Shown here: one piece after another, positions 36,181 to 44,581 of the stretch
Layout: every line of letters starts with the position of its first letter
Numbering within the stretch: position 1 is the first letter of the stretch
Assembly (NCBI GenBank): GCA_016716525.1
Contig: JADJWE010000010.1
Span: forward strand, 1-64,000
DNA length: 64,000 nucleotides
Direction of reading: 5' to 3'
DNA from: Candidatus Flexicrinis affinis
GTDB taxonomy: Bacteria; Chloroflexota; Anaerolineae; Aggregatilineales; Phototrophicaceae
Notes under the pieces: model-generated
Databases searched by the model: none
Seen by the model: only the letters and a program-made list of their open reading frames with translations
Told to the model about the DNA's origin: nothing
Translations under genes and position numbers: made by a program

Positions 36181-37356
36181 TTACATTTCTTCCATCATGG
36201 CCAGCGATTCGAGCAGTTCGGCCAGCGCCGCAAGCTGCTCTTCGTCCAGCACCTGCCAACCGGGCAGCAGGGTCGCCACCTCGAGCGCAGGCTCGCCGTC
36301 AACCATGAACGAAGCCGCCTGTTCCTGCGTGATCAAGCCGTCGAGCGTGAAGCTGTCCGGCGCATCCTGATAGATCTCGTAGAACGCGGCGAAGTGTTCG
36401 CTGTCGATGACGTACGGGATGGGTACGTAGAAGGTGTTGCCGAACGGGCCGGCGAACTGGCTCTCATCCGGCGTGCCGCCCAGCAGAATTTCCATGGCGA
36501 CGCGCAGACCGTCCGCGCCGACGCCCGGCGGGTTGACCACGCCGATGGACTCGAAGTCCGGGTTCTCGGCCAGCGTCTCGTTCCACATGGTCAGGTAGCC
36601 CGCGCGGGCCTCACCGGAGACGAGCGGCTTGCTCTCGAGTTCGGCGGTGTTGACGGCCGTCAGCGCGCCCATCGCCATACCGTCCTGCGTCCAGATCGCG
36701 TCGATGTCAGGCACCGAGGCGAGGAAGTCGCTGGCGACCTGCTGGCCCGTGGCCTGATCCCAACTGCCGGTCTCACGGCCGACGACCTCGATGCCGGGGT
36801 ATTCGGCCAGTACTTCGGCGACGCCTTCCATGCGGGCTTCATTGGCCGGATGGCCGACGAACCCTTCGATCAACACCAAACGGCCTTCGCCGCCGAGCTT
36901 CTCGGCGACCCATTGGGCGCTGATCATCGCCCATTCCTTCTGGTTGATGGTGACGTTGATCACGCCTTCCGCGCCGATCTCCTGATCGACCGCGATGACG
37001 ACCACGCCTTCCTCGACCGCTTCCTCAAGCGCCGAGTTCAAGCCGGAGACGTCACCCGGGTTGACGATGATCGCGTCGACGCCGCGGTTGAGCAGGTTCT
37101 GAATCTGCTGAATCTGGCCGGGAACGTCCGTGTCGGCGCTCTCGACGACCACTTCCATCTCACAACCGGCCTCGCGGAACAGCTCGGCGGTCTGTTCGAT
37201 GTTGGCAACCATCTGCGTGCGCCATTCGCTTCCGACGAAGCTGTTGGAGACGCCGATTGTCCATGAGCCGCAATCCTCGATCTGCGCGCTGGCCCCGAAG
37301 GTGAGCGACAGCACGAGCGCGACGAGTGCGAAAGAAACGATGGTTCTGCTACGCAT
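36181..37356 (-). CDS. Sugar ABC transporter substrate-binding protein (periplasmic-binding type 1)
   Basis: 391 residues, ATG start with GAGGTG upstream. Signal peptide with cleavage near residue 24 (FGASAQ). It has the Peripla_BP_4 fold: GVSNSFVGSEWR strand, IQQIQNLLNRGVDAIIVNPGD, VIAVDQEIG, the hinge-side VPDIDAIWTQDG. This fold binds pentoses, hexoses or related polyols in CUT2 importers. First gene of the transport operon, directly behind the promoter and GntR-like operator pair at 37390-37512. The C-terminal ~60 residues are longer than in RbsB. Confidence 0.92.
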   Translation of the reverse strand: MRSRTIVSFALVALVLSLTFGASAQIEDCGSWTIGVSNSFVGSEWRTQMVANIEQTAELFREAGCEMEVVVESADTDVPGQIQQIQNLLNRGVDAIIVNPGDVSGLNSALEEAVEEGVVVIAVDQEIGAEGVINVTINQKEWAMISAQWVAEKLGGEGRLVLIEGFVGHPANEARMEGVAEVLAEYPGIEVVGRETGSWDQATGQQVASDFLASVPDIDAIWTQDGMAMGALTAVNTAELESKPLVSGEARAGYLTMWNETLAENPDFESIGVVNPPGVGADGLRVAMEILLGGTPDESQFAGPFGNTFYVPIPYVIDSEHFAAFYEIYQDAPDSFTLDGLITQEQAASFMVDGEPALEVATLLPGWQVLDEEQLAALAELLESLAMMEEM

Positions 37357-37389
37357 AGTTCACCTCATTAAACCTCGTATGCTCCGGTC

Positions 37390-37475
37390 GAAATATCCGG
37401 TATCGGCGGCACACGAGCAGGATTGACGCTATACTACGGGTGTCGCGTGTGATAGTCCGAATGTCCGGATATTTC
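37390..37475. promoter_or_regulatory. Paired inverted operator boxes (candidate GntR sites)
   Basis: GAAATATCCGG (37390-37400) and its exact reverse complement CCGGATATTTC (37465-37475) lie 75 bases apart in the divergent intergenic region. The second sits right at the predicted start of the sugar-operon transcript; the first lies within the leader. This placement suits looping or road-block repression by the adjacent GntR-family regulator (inference). Confidence 0.6.
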
Positions 37476-37484
37476 TCATGGCGG

Positions 37485-37512
37485 ATTATAACGAGCCCAC
37501 CCGGCCTGTCAA
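37485..37512 (-). promoter_or_regulatory. Sigma70-type promoter of the sugar operon
   Basis: Read on the minus strand: TTGACA (37507-37512), 16 bases, TATAAT (37485-37490). Both boxes match the consensus perfectly. Transcription should start near 37478, about 120 bases before the binding-protein start codon. Confidence 0.75.
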
Positions 37513-37555
37513 ACACGACATGGGTCCAAGATTGAGCGAATTTCTTGCGTAAGAG

Positions 37556-38329
37556 ATGTGTGCGATGCCCAGTTCAGTCCCCCCGACAAACCTCCCCATT
37601 CAGCCCGTTGACCCCAACAGCCCGGTGCCGCTGTACCATCAGGTCGAAATCGACCTGCAGATGCTGATTCGTTCAGGCGCGCTTGCGCCGGATGACTTGC
37701 TGCCGCCGGAAGTCGAGCTGTCGAAGCTGTATGGCGTCGGCCGACAAACCATCCGTATGGCCCTCTCGCGCCTCGTCGCCGAGAAGCTGATCGAGCGTCG
37801 TGCCGGGCGCGGCACGATGGTGCTTTCCGAACCCGATCGCAAGAGTTTCTACCTTGATCGCAGCTTCACCCGTCAGATGGCCGACCTCGGCATGACCGCC
37901 AGCTCGCAAGTGCTGCACGCCGCCCGCGGCGTGGTCGGTGCGAACGCCCCTAAAGACCTGCGTGACAGCCATGGCCGCCCGTGCTTCTATCTGGTGCGCC
38001 TGCGCTACGGCGGCGACCAGCCTATCGGCTTGCAGTACACGACCGTGCTGACTCAGCGCTGCGCCGACATCGACCGCTTTGACTTCAATACCGAGTCGTT
38101 GTACAGCGTTCTGTCGAGCCACTATCACCTCGTGATTCACTCGATCACGCACCGCATCACCGCGCTTGCCGCCGACGAGTCGCAGGCCGACCTGCTGGCC
38201 GTTAAGCCCGGCGACGCGCTGCTGCAAGTCGGCTGTGTCGCCTATCTGGACGACCACGAGATCATCGAGTCGAGCGTGAGTTACTATCGGACGGACAAAT
38301 ACGAGTTCACGATCACCGAGAAGCCGTAA
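37556..38329 (+). CDS. GntR-family transcriptional regulator (HutC subfamily)
   Basis: 257 residues; start at ATG 37556 or 37565. N-terminal winged HTH (~18-85: VPLYHQVEIDLQ, LLPPEVELSKLYGVGRQTIRMALSRLV, RRAGRGTMV) and a C-terminal UTRA ligand-binding domain (~100-257, chorismate-lyase-like fold; PCFYLVRLRYGG, LQVGCVAYLDD, YYRTDKYEF). HutC-type repressors usually respond to a sugar phosphate or similar metabolite. It is divergent from the sugar operon, and the inverted operator boxes lie between the two genes. Confidence 0.93.
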   Translation: MCAMPSSVPPTNLPIQPVDPNSPVPLYHQVEIDLQMLIRSGALAPDDLLPPEVELSKLYGVGRQTIRMALSRLVAEKLIERRAGRGTMVLSEPDRKSFYLDRSFTRQMADLGMTASSQVLHAARGVVGANAPKDLRDSHGRPCFYLVRLRYGGDQPIGLQYTTVLTQRCADIDRFDFNTESLYSVLSSHYHLVIHSITHRITALAADESQADLLAVKPGDALLQVGCVAYLDDHEIIESSVSYYRTDKYEFTITEKP

Positions 38330-38355
38330 CCCGTCCGAAAGAAGGAGCGCCCGCC

Positions 38356-39480
38356 ATGCTGACACTCACCGCCGAGGGCTGCGCCGTGCGCCGCCAGCGC
38401 CTGTGCGCCGTCGTCGAGGCCGACCTGCACATCCTCACCAACCCGCATCACATCTACTATTTCAGCGGGGTTTGGCTCAGCCCGCTATCGCTTGGCTCGA
38501 ACGGTGCGCACGCCCTGTTGATCGACCGCACCAGCACGTGCACGCTGCTCACCCATAACATGATGGCCAATCAGGCGCGCGCCGGGTTTGCCGACGAAGT
38601 CGCCGTCTACCCGTCGTACAGCCCCGAGCCGCCGAGCCTCGGCAGTGCCGACTTGTACGGCGCGTACACGGACGCGCTCAACCGGTACGTCGAAATCCAC
38701 GGCGCCAAGACCATCGGTTACGAGCGCGGTTTGCTGCCGCAAGGGATCGCCGCCGAGCGCCGCATCGACCTCAACGCGACGCTTCTGCACATGCGCCGCC
38801 GTAAGGACGCCGACGAACTCGCGCTGATCCGCCAAGCCGTGATCGCCGTTGAGGCCGGTCATGCCGCCCTGCGCGCCGCCGTTCGCCCCGGCATCACCGA
38901 GATCGACGCGTTCATGGCCGCGCAGGATGCGATCACCCGGGCCATCTCCGGGCCGGTTCACATGCTCGGCGATTTCGTCAGCGGGCCGCGCGCCGAACAC
39001 ATCGGCGGGCCGCCGACCCCGCGCGCGCTGCTCCCCGGCGACGTGATGATCGCCGACATCTTCCCGGTCATCGCCGGCTATCGCGCCGACTTCACCGCCA
39101 CCCTCGCGGTCGGCGGCACCCTTAGTCCCGTCCAGCAGCGCCTCGACGACGCCCTCCACGGCGCGCTCCACGCCGGCGAGGCGTTGCTCAAAGCCGGCAC
39201 GCGCGCCGCAGACGTCTATCACGCCGTGCACCGCGCCCTCGATGCGCACGGATTCGGCGCGCACTTCCCCCACCACGCCGGGCACGGCCTCGGCCTCGGC
39301 CATCCCGAACCGCCGTACTTCGTCCCCAACAGCGACGAGATTCTCGTCGCCGGCGATGTCGTTACGCTCGAACCGGGCGCCTACGGCAGCGGGTTCGCCG
39401 GCCGCATCGAACACAATTACCTCGTCACCGAAACCGGCGCCGAACGCCTCACCAACCACCTCACCCACATGGTCGGGTGA
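38356..39480 (+). CDS. M24-family metallopeptidase (Xaa-Pro dipeptidase-like)
   Basis: 374 residues, ATG start with AAGGAG upstream. N-terminal creatinase-like domain (~1-150), then the pita-bread catalytic domain. All five metal ligands are present: Asp234 and Asp245 (DIFPVIAGYRAD), His310 (HHAGHGLGLG), Glu339 (TLEPGAYG) and Glu352 (GRIEHNY). It probably cleaves Xaa-Pro dipeptides or related amides. It follows the GntR gene by 26 bases and is likely co-transcribed; a link to the sugar system is unclear. A truncated repeat begins 7 bases after the stop. Confidence 0.92.
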   Translation: MLTLTAEGCAVRRQRLCAVVEADLHILTNPHHIYYFSGVWLSPLSLGSNGAHALLIDRTSTCTLLTHNMMANQARAGFADEVAVYPSYSPEPPSLGSADLYGAYTDALNRYVEIHGAKTIGYERGLLPQGIAAERRIDLNATLLHMRRRKDADELALIRQAVIAVEAGHAALRAAVRPGITEIDAFMAAQDAITRAISGPVHMLGDFVSGPRAEHIGGPPTPRALLPGDVMIADIFPVIAGYRADFTATLAVGGTLSPVQQRLDDALHGALHAGEALLKAGTRAADVYHAVHRALDAHGFGAHFPHHAGHGLGLGHPEPPYFVPNSDEILVAGDVVTLEPGAYGSGFAGRIEHNYLVTETGAERLTNHLTHMVG

Positions 39481-39487
39481 TACTGAT

Positions 39488-39535
39488 GGGGTTCCGCCCC
39501 AAGCCCCTTGCGGAGGCATGGAGGCAGCGCCTCTC
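39488..39535 (+). repeat. 3'-end hairpin repeat, copy 9 (truncated variant)
   Basis: It starts 7 bases after the M24 stop with GGGGTTCCGCCCC, then AAGCCCC and a GGAGGCAGCGCCTCC hairpin. The central palindrome and GAAA hairpin are absent. Confidence 0.5.
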
Positions 39536-39552
39536 CATACTGCGAACGCAAA

Positions 39553-39587
39553 ACACCGCCGCCGCGATGTCATCGCGGCGGCGGTGT
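39553..39587. terminator. Bidirectional terminator hairpin
   Basis: A perfect 17-bp stem (39553-39569/39571-39587) of CCGCC repeats lies between convergent genes. An A-run on the left gives a T-run for the minus-strand transcript. Confidence 0.7.
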
Positions 39588-39605
39588 GTGTGGTGCTAGT
39601 GGGTG

Positions 39606-39935
39606 TTAGAACTCGACGATGTCGTCGTTGGGGAGCGCTTCGTCGTTCTTGCGCTTGGGCTTCTCGTCGGTGGTACGGGAGGCGCTGAACAGGCCGTACT
39701 GACAGGCGATGCTCAGCAAGATGGCGAGGACCACCCAATTGGACGGCAGCCACCACAGGAGCAGACCGAAAAGGATGAGGTGGCCGATGCCGATCGAGAA
39801 CGTGCGGCCGTTGGGCAGGCGCACCTCGAACAGGCTGTGGCCGCCTTGGCCGAAGTTCGCGCTCCACTGCTGTTTCCGTTCGTTGCGGTGCGCGTCGCCG
39901 TTCTCTGAATGGGTGTGAATGGTCGGGTTGGTCAT
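39606..39935 (-). CDS. Small membrane protein of unknown function
   Basis: 109 residues from ATG 39935, with GGAGC upstream. A basic, His/Gln-rich N-terminus (~1-30) precedes a beta-like stretch (HSLFEVRLPNGRTFSIGIG), then two hydrophobic helices (~55-70 and ~73-90) and a charged C-terminal tail. No family recognised. The FEVRLPNGRxFSIGIGH segment looks like a short conserved domain preceding the helices. Monocistronic, facing the M24 gene across the terminator. Confidence 0.7.
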   Translation of the reverse strand: MTNPTIHTHSENGDAHRNERKQQWSANFGQGGHSLFEVRLPNGRTFSIGIGHLILFGLLLWWLPSNWVVLAILLSIACQYGLFSASRTTDEKPKRKNDEALPNDDIVEF

Positions 39936-40033
39936 GATTGGATGCTCCAAGATTTGATATGTCGGTATGAGCAGTATACGGAGAATTTGGATTGGAGTTG
40001 CACGCGGGAGCGATGACCCTCAGCAAGTGGGGG

Positions 40034-41224
40034 CTAGCGTGGCGGCGTGGGTGTGGCGCGCGGGCAGTTGGGCGGGCCTTCCGGCGGATAGACCCAAGTT
40101 TGCGCGAGGGGACCGCCGAGCGCCATGAGTTGAAACTCGCGGTAGGTGGCCCACAGGGCATCGCAGTCGTTGTTGAGCGCGGCGGCTTGGCCTTGCAGGT
40201 ACCAGCACTCGAAGGTGCGCTCGGCCGGGGCGACGTTTTGCATGGACTCCAGTGTCGAGCAGCGGTTGAGTGCGGCTTGCGCCGAGGGGAAGTCGCCGAG
40301 CAGGAAGTATTCGCGGCCCAAGCGATGCCAGCCCGCCGGCCAATCCGGCGCGCGTTCGGTGACCTCGGTGCAGGTGCGGATGGCCTGATCGAACTCGCGC
40401 AGCGTCGAGTGCAGCTCGCACAACCGCAGGCGCGCCTTGACATTCTCGCTGTCGAGCGCCAGCACGCGCAGGTATGACGTACTGGCTGTGCCGCCGTCGC
40501 CGATTTGAAGCGCGTAGAGCGCACGCTCGAAATGCAGCGGGATCAGCCCCCAATTGAGCGCGATGGCTTTGTCGACAGTGTCGGCGGCGTCGCGGTAGCG
40601 GCCTGCGTCGGACTGGACGACGGCCAGTGCGCGCAGGGCGTCGACCTGATAGTCGGTCGCCTTCACGGCTTGTTGAAGCTGAACCAGCGCTCGGTCGAAG
40701 CTGCCGAGGCCGGCGTAGGCGAGGCCGTAGACGACGCGCGCCATGGTGTGTGTGGGTTGGATTTGCAGCGCGCGTTCGCCCGCGTTGAACGCGGCGAGGC
40801 GTTGTCCATCGGCATGCAGGGCGAAAGCATAGGCGGCTTGAGCGTCCGCGGACTCCGGCGCTCGGTTGACCGCCGCCCGTGCGACATCCAGCGCACGCTT
40901 GCGGTCGGCCGCGCGATCCCAGTCGGTGTAGCTGCGATAGATTAGCGCGCGCACCATCATCAACGCGGCATCGGGTTGGCCCGGCGCCCCGGCGAGTACG
41001 CGTTCGGCGGCTTCAACGGCCCCGTCGAGGTCGCCGCCGGCAAACGCGCGCTGGGCATCGCCGAGGCCGCTGAGGTCGGGCTGGGGCTTAGGCGTGAGCG
41101 CGCCGCCGAGCCAGCCGAGTGCCAGCACGAGGATCCCGGCGAGTGCGCCGGTCAATAGGGTCAGGGGTGCACCGAAGCGTCGGCGGGAGCGGCGCGCCGA
41201 CCACGGACGACGGTTGATCAACAT
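40034..41224 (-). CDS. Membrane-anchored tetratricopeptide repeat protein
   Basis: 396 residues from ATG 41224; ATG 41260 is an alternative. A basic N-terminus is followed by one membrane helix (~18-40), then about eight TPR-like helical pairs (~50-370; e.g. ALVQLQQAVKATDYQVDALRALAVVQ and repeats with the Ala-x-x-(L/A)-Ala spacing). The C-terminus is Pro/Thr-rich. TPR domains mediate protein interactions; nothing indicates the partner. The intergenic region upstream of it is unremarkable. Confidence 0.82.
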   Translation of the reverse strand: MLINRRPWSARRSRRRFGAPLTLLTGALAGILVLALGWLGGALTPKPQPDLSGLGDAQRAFAGGDLDGAVEAAERVLAGAPGQPDAALMMVRALIYRSYTDWDRAADRKRALDVARAAVNRAPESADAQAAYAFALHADGQRLAAFNAGERALQIQPTHTMARVVYGLAYAGLGSFDRALVQLQQAVKATDYQVDALRALAVVQSDAGRYRDAADTVDKAIALNWGLIPLHFERALYALQIGDGGTASTSYLRVLALDSENVKARLRLCELHSTLREFDQAIRTCTEVTERAPDWPAGWHRLGREYFLLGDFPSAQAALNRCSTLESMQNVAPAERTFECWYLQGQAAALNNDCDALWATYREFQLMALGGPLAQTWVYPPEGPPNCPRATPTPPR

Positions 41225-41368
41225 GGAAGCAACAGGCCTTTCGGCACTGGTTGGTTGCATTGGTGTTCGCAAATGCTAACCAATCGCACGGGGAAATGCA
41301 CGCGATTATGTGGGAAATCAGTGGATATTGCTGGATTTTAACGAAGTGCAAGCGCACCCGTAACGCCG

Positions 41369-42001
41369 CTACCCCGTGCCGTTGAGCACCGTGCGCAGGC
41401 GCACTTCCAGCTCGCACAGCATGACGGCGGTAGCGCCCCACACGACCTGCCCGCCCAGCACGTAGGCCGGGACGACGCGCGTGCCGGTCACCGTCTCGAT
41501 CTCCGTGACGATGCGGTTGGCCGGATCGAAGAGATCGGCCAGCGCGACCGGGTACACTGCCGCGACCTCGTCCGGGTTCGGCACCAGCGGCGGCAGCCTG
41601 TGTTGATAGCCGACGTACGGGAAGACGTCGAAGTGGCTGGGCGGGATGTAGATCGGCGTCAGCGCGCCGAGCACGTCGACGCCCGACGTGTCGATGCCCA
41701 GTTCCTCGCCGGTCTCGCGCAGGGCGGTATGGGCAAAGTCGCGGTCGCCGTCGTCGCGCCGCCCGCCGGGGAAACTCATTTGCCCGCGGTGGCCGTTGAG
41801 CCGGTCGGTGCGGCGCGTCAACACCACCCGAAGGTCGCCGTCTTCGCCGGTGAGGAGCGCCAGCACGCCGGCCTGCTTGGGCGGTGGATCGGCCTGTCGC
41901 TCGATGCGTCCCCGCGGGGACATTTCGCGCCATGCCGCTTCGACGTCGAACGGCGCAAGGTTCAAGGCAGCACGGATGGTGTCGAGCGTGGGGGGCGTCA
42001 T
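41369..42001 (-). CDS. CoA pyrophosphatase-like Nudix hydrolase
   Basis: 210 residues, ATG start. The CoA-specific motif LTRRTDRLNGHRGQMSFPGG (UPF0035) immediately precedes the Nudix box, whose end RETGEELGI carries the metal-binding glutamates. The combination points to hydrolysis of CoA or acyl-CoA to 4'-phosphopantetheine and adenosine 3',5'-bisphosphate (NudL type). It is followed upstream by the response regulator gene with a 14-base gap, so it may share that operon's transcript. Confidence 0.9.
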   Translation of the reverse strand: MTPPTLDTIRAALNLAPFDVEAAWREMSPRGRIERQADPPPKQAGVLALLTGEDGDLRVVLTRRTDRLNGHRGQMSFPGGRRDDGDRDFAHTALRETGEELGIDTSGVDVLGALTPIYIPPSHFDVFPYVGYQHRLPPLVPNPDEVAAVYPVALADLFDPANRIVTEIETVTGTRVVPAYVLGGQVVWGATAVMLCELEVRLRTVLNGTG

Positions 42002-42015
42002 GCAGGGCGAATTTC

Positions 42016-42663
42016 CTAGTCGAGTAAGTTGTGCTCAAGCGCCGCGCGCGCCGCCTCGACACGATTCGTGACGTCAAGTTTGTTGAAGATGCTGCTGATG
42101 TGGAATTTGACGGTCGATATGCTGATAACGAGCATGGCGGCGATCTCGGAATTGTTCTTGCCGGCCACCACCTGCTTGAGGATTTCGCGCTCGCGCTGGG
42201 TAAGGCCGAAATCTGTGCTGGAGCGTGCGCGTGTGTCGTCCGCTGGCGCGGGTGTGTTGAGCAGCATACTGACAAATTCCGCCGACAGTACGATCGTGCC
42301 GGCATGCGCGGCGCGGATCGTGTGCGCGAGGTCGTCGATCGTCGCGTTCTTCAACACATAGCCCACGGCGCCAGCTTTGATCATCGCCTTGACGCTTTCG
42401 GTGTCCTGAAAGCTGCTCAGCGCGAGAACCTTGATCGACGGGAAGCGGCTGTGGATCCGCTGTGTCGCTTCGATGCCGTCCATCACCGGCATGATGACGT
42501 CCATCAGCACGACGTCGGGCCGCAGTTGGGCGACCAGTTCGATCGCCTCGCCGCCGTTGCTGGCATGGCCGACGATTGTCAGATCGTCGAACACGTCCTC
42601 CAGCGCCTCCAAGCCCTGATGCACGCGGAAATGGTCGTCTACCACGATCAAGCGAATACTCAA
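42016..42663 (-). CDS. NarL/FixJ-family response regulator
   Basis: 215 residues from a TTG start that overlaps the kinase stop (TTGA). Receiver domain with Asp9/Asp10 and phospho-acceptor Asp55 (LMDVIMP), then a short linker and a LuxR-type HTH (~145-210; LTQREREILKQVVAGKNNSEIA, VKFHISSIFNKL). Translationally coupled to the receiver-kinase upstream, which should be its partner. Confidence 0.93.
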   Translation of the reverse strand: MSIRLIVVDDHFRVHQGLEALEDVFDDLTIVGHASNGGEAIELVAQLRPDVVLMDVIMPVMDGIEATQRIHSRFPSIKVLALSSFQDTESVKAMIKAGAVGYVLKNATIDDLAHTIRAAHAGTIVLSAEFVSMLLNTPAPADDTRARSSTDFGLTQREREILKQVVAGKNNSEIAAMLVISISTVKFHISSIFNKLDVTNRVEAARAALEHNLLD

Positions 42664-43676
42664 AGCGTCATCCTCACGGTGGTGCCAACGCCGACTTGGG
42701 TCGTCACCGTCAACACGGCGGCGATGCTCTCGGCGCGTTCCTTCATGATGCGCAGGCCGAAGTGATCGCTGGGCACGTCGTCCGGGTCGAAGCCGCGGCC
42801 GTCGTCGCGGATCACCAGCTCGGCGCCTTCGGGCAGCTTGCGCAGCGAAATGCGGACGAAATGCGCTTGCGCGTGGCGGGCGATGTTGTTGAACGCCTCC
42901 TGCGCGACCCGATAGAAGACCGTTTTCTGCTCGGCCGTCAACGGGATACCGGACATCAGGTCGTGGCGCACTTGCAGGCTGCTGTTGGCGGCAAAGATGC
43001 CGGTCAACTGCATCAGCGAGTCGGCGAGGTCGGTGCCGGTTAGCGCTTCGGGCCGCAGTTCGAGCAGCAGGGCGCGCATCTCGGCCTGTGCGCTGCGCGT
43101 AATGCCCGCAAGCTGCGTCGCGTATTTCATGGCGCGGTCGGGGTTCTTGGTCAGAATGCGTGGCAGTGCTTCGGCGATCGAGTTGATCGAGAACAGGCTT
43201 TGGCTGAGCGAGTCGTGCAGGTCGCGGGCGATCCGCTGACGTTCGTGGAGCGCGGCCAATTCGCTCGCCTGCGCGTACAGCTTCTCGATTTCAAGCCGCT
43301 GCTGATACAGCGTGAGATGTGTCCGCACGCGCACCAGCACCTCGTCCATGTCGATCGGCTTGGTCACGTAGTCGACCCCGCCGACGCTGAACCCGCGCAC
43401 CTTGTCGACCGTCTCGTGCAGCGCGCTCATGAAGATTACCGGAATGTCGCGCGTGCGTGGATCGGCCTTGAGTTCGGCGCAGAAATCGAAGCCGTTGACC
43501 TTCGGCATCAGGATGTCGAGCAGGATCAAGTCCGGCAGCGAGTCCTTGAGCAAGTCGCGGGCCGCCTCGGCGCTCAGGGCCGTCAGCGTCTGATAACCCT
43601 TTTGCCCGAGGCCGATGCGCAGGACTTCGTTGTTGAGGGGTATGTCGTCAACCAGCAGAATGGTGGCGGCGGGCAT
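42660..43676 (-). CDS. Receiver-fused NarL-type histidine kinase
   Basis: 338 residues, ATG start. Unusually the receiver comes first (Asp54 in LLDILMPKVNG; ~5-120), followed by a coiled coil, HisKA_3 (His154 in RQRIARDLHDSLSQ) and HATPase (RDDGRGFDPDD, HFGLRIMKERAE). No transmembrane or sensor domain is present, so the input is probably phosphotransfer to the receiver from another kinase, making this a relay node into the LuxR regulator encoded immediately downstream. Confidence 0.9.
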   Translation of the reverse strand: MPAATILLVDDIPLNNEVLRIGLGQKGYQTLTALSAEAARDLLKDSLPDLILLDILMPKVNGFDFCAELKADPRTRDIPVIFMSALHETVDKVRGFSVGGVDYVTKPIDMDEVLVRVRTHLTLYQQRLEIEKLYAQASELAALHERQRIARDLHDSLSQSLFSINSIAEALPRILTKNPDRAMKYATQLAGITRSAQAEMRALLLELRPEALTGTDLADSLMQLTGIFAANSSLQVRHDLMSGIPLTAEQKTVFYRVAQEAFNNIARHAQAHFVRISLRKLPEGAELVIRDDGRGFDPDDVPSDHFGLRIMKERAESIAAVLTVTTQVGVGTTVRMTL

Positions 43677-43828
43677 GACCGAACCGTGACCCGGAAGCGT
43701 CGGCGTATCCGCTCAGTATAACCCGGAACGGTGCGCGGTCTCCGTAGTCCTGCCATCAGAGACCCGCACCTTAATGACCGTCGCGCCCTCTGCTACAATC
43801 GCGGCATTCACACATGAGGAGTTACACC

Positions 43829-44581
43829 GTGACCCGTACGGTACTCATCACCGGCGTGGCGGGCGGCATCGGCAGCGCCGCGGCACACGCCTTTCAGCAG
43901 GCCGGTTTCACTGTCGTCGGGGTGGATCGCAACCATCGCCCGGGGTTGGATGTCGACCATTTCATTCAGGCCGACATCGCCGACGAGGCCGACAACGAAC
44001 GTATCTTCGATCAGGTCGCGCGCGAGGTCGCGTACCTCAACGTGCTGGTCAACAACGCCGCTGTGCAGATCACCAAACCGCTTGTGGATACCACGCCCGA
44101 CGAGTGGGACTGGGTGATGAACAACAACCTGCGCGCGGTGTATCTGGCGATCCGGCGCGCCCACCCGCTGATGATCGGCGCTCCCGGCGGCGCGTCGATC
44201 GTCAACGTCAGCAGCGTGCACGCCGTCCAGACGTCGGCCAATATCGCTGCTTACGCAGCCAGCAAAGGCGCGATGCTGGCGCTGACCCGCGCGCTGGCGA
44301 TCGAGCTGGCCCCGGCCAATATCCGCGTCAATGCCGTGCTGCCCGGCGCGGTCGATACGCACATGCTGCGCGCCGGCCTCAACCGCGATCATGCCGGTGG
44401 CGGCACGCTTGAACAGCGCCTCGAGACGCTGGCCTCCAAGACGGTCATCGGCCGTATCGGCCAGCCCGACGAGATCGCGCAAGCCATCGTGTACTTGGCC
44501 GACAACGAGCGCGCGTCGTTCGTCACCGGGCAGGCGCTGGTGATCGACGGCGGCGCGACGGCGCGCCTGAGCACCGAGTAA
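43829..44581 (+). CDS. SDR-family oxidoreductase
   Basis: 250 residues from GTG 43829; AGGAG eight bases upstream selects it over the ATG at 43814. Classical SDR: GVAGGIGSA near residue 10, NNAAVQ, catalytic Ser in NVSSVHAV and Tyr/Lys in YAASKGA, and VLPGAVDT. Generic NAD(P)-dependent dehydrogenase; no specific substrate can be given. Its stop shares a base with the next start (TAATG), so the two are co-translated. Confidence 0.92.
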   Translation: MTRTVLITGVAGGIGSAAAHAFQQAGFTVVGVDRNHRPGLDVDHFIQADIADEADNERIFDQVAREVAYLNVLVNNAAVQITKPLVDTTPDEWDWVMNNNLRAVYLAIRRAHPLMIGAPGGASIVNVSSVHAVQTSANIAAYAASKGAMLALTRALAIELAPANIRVNAVLPGAVDTHMLRAGLNRDHAGGGTLEQRLETLASKTVIGRIGQPDEIAQAIVYLADNERASFVTGQALVIDGGATARLSTE

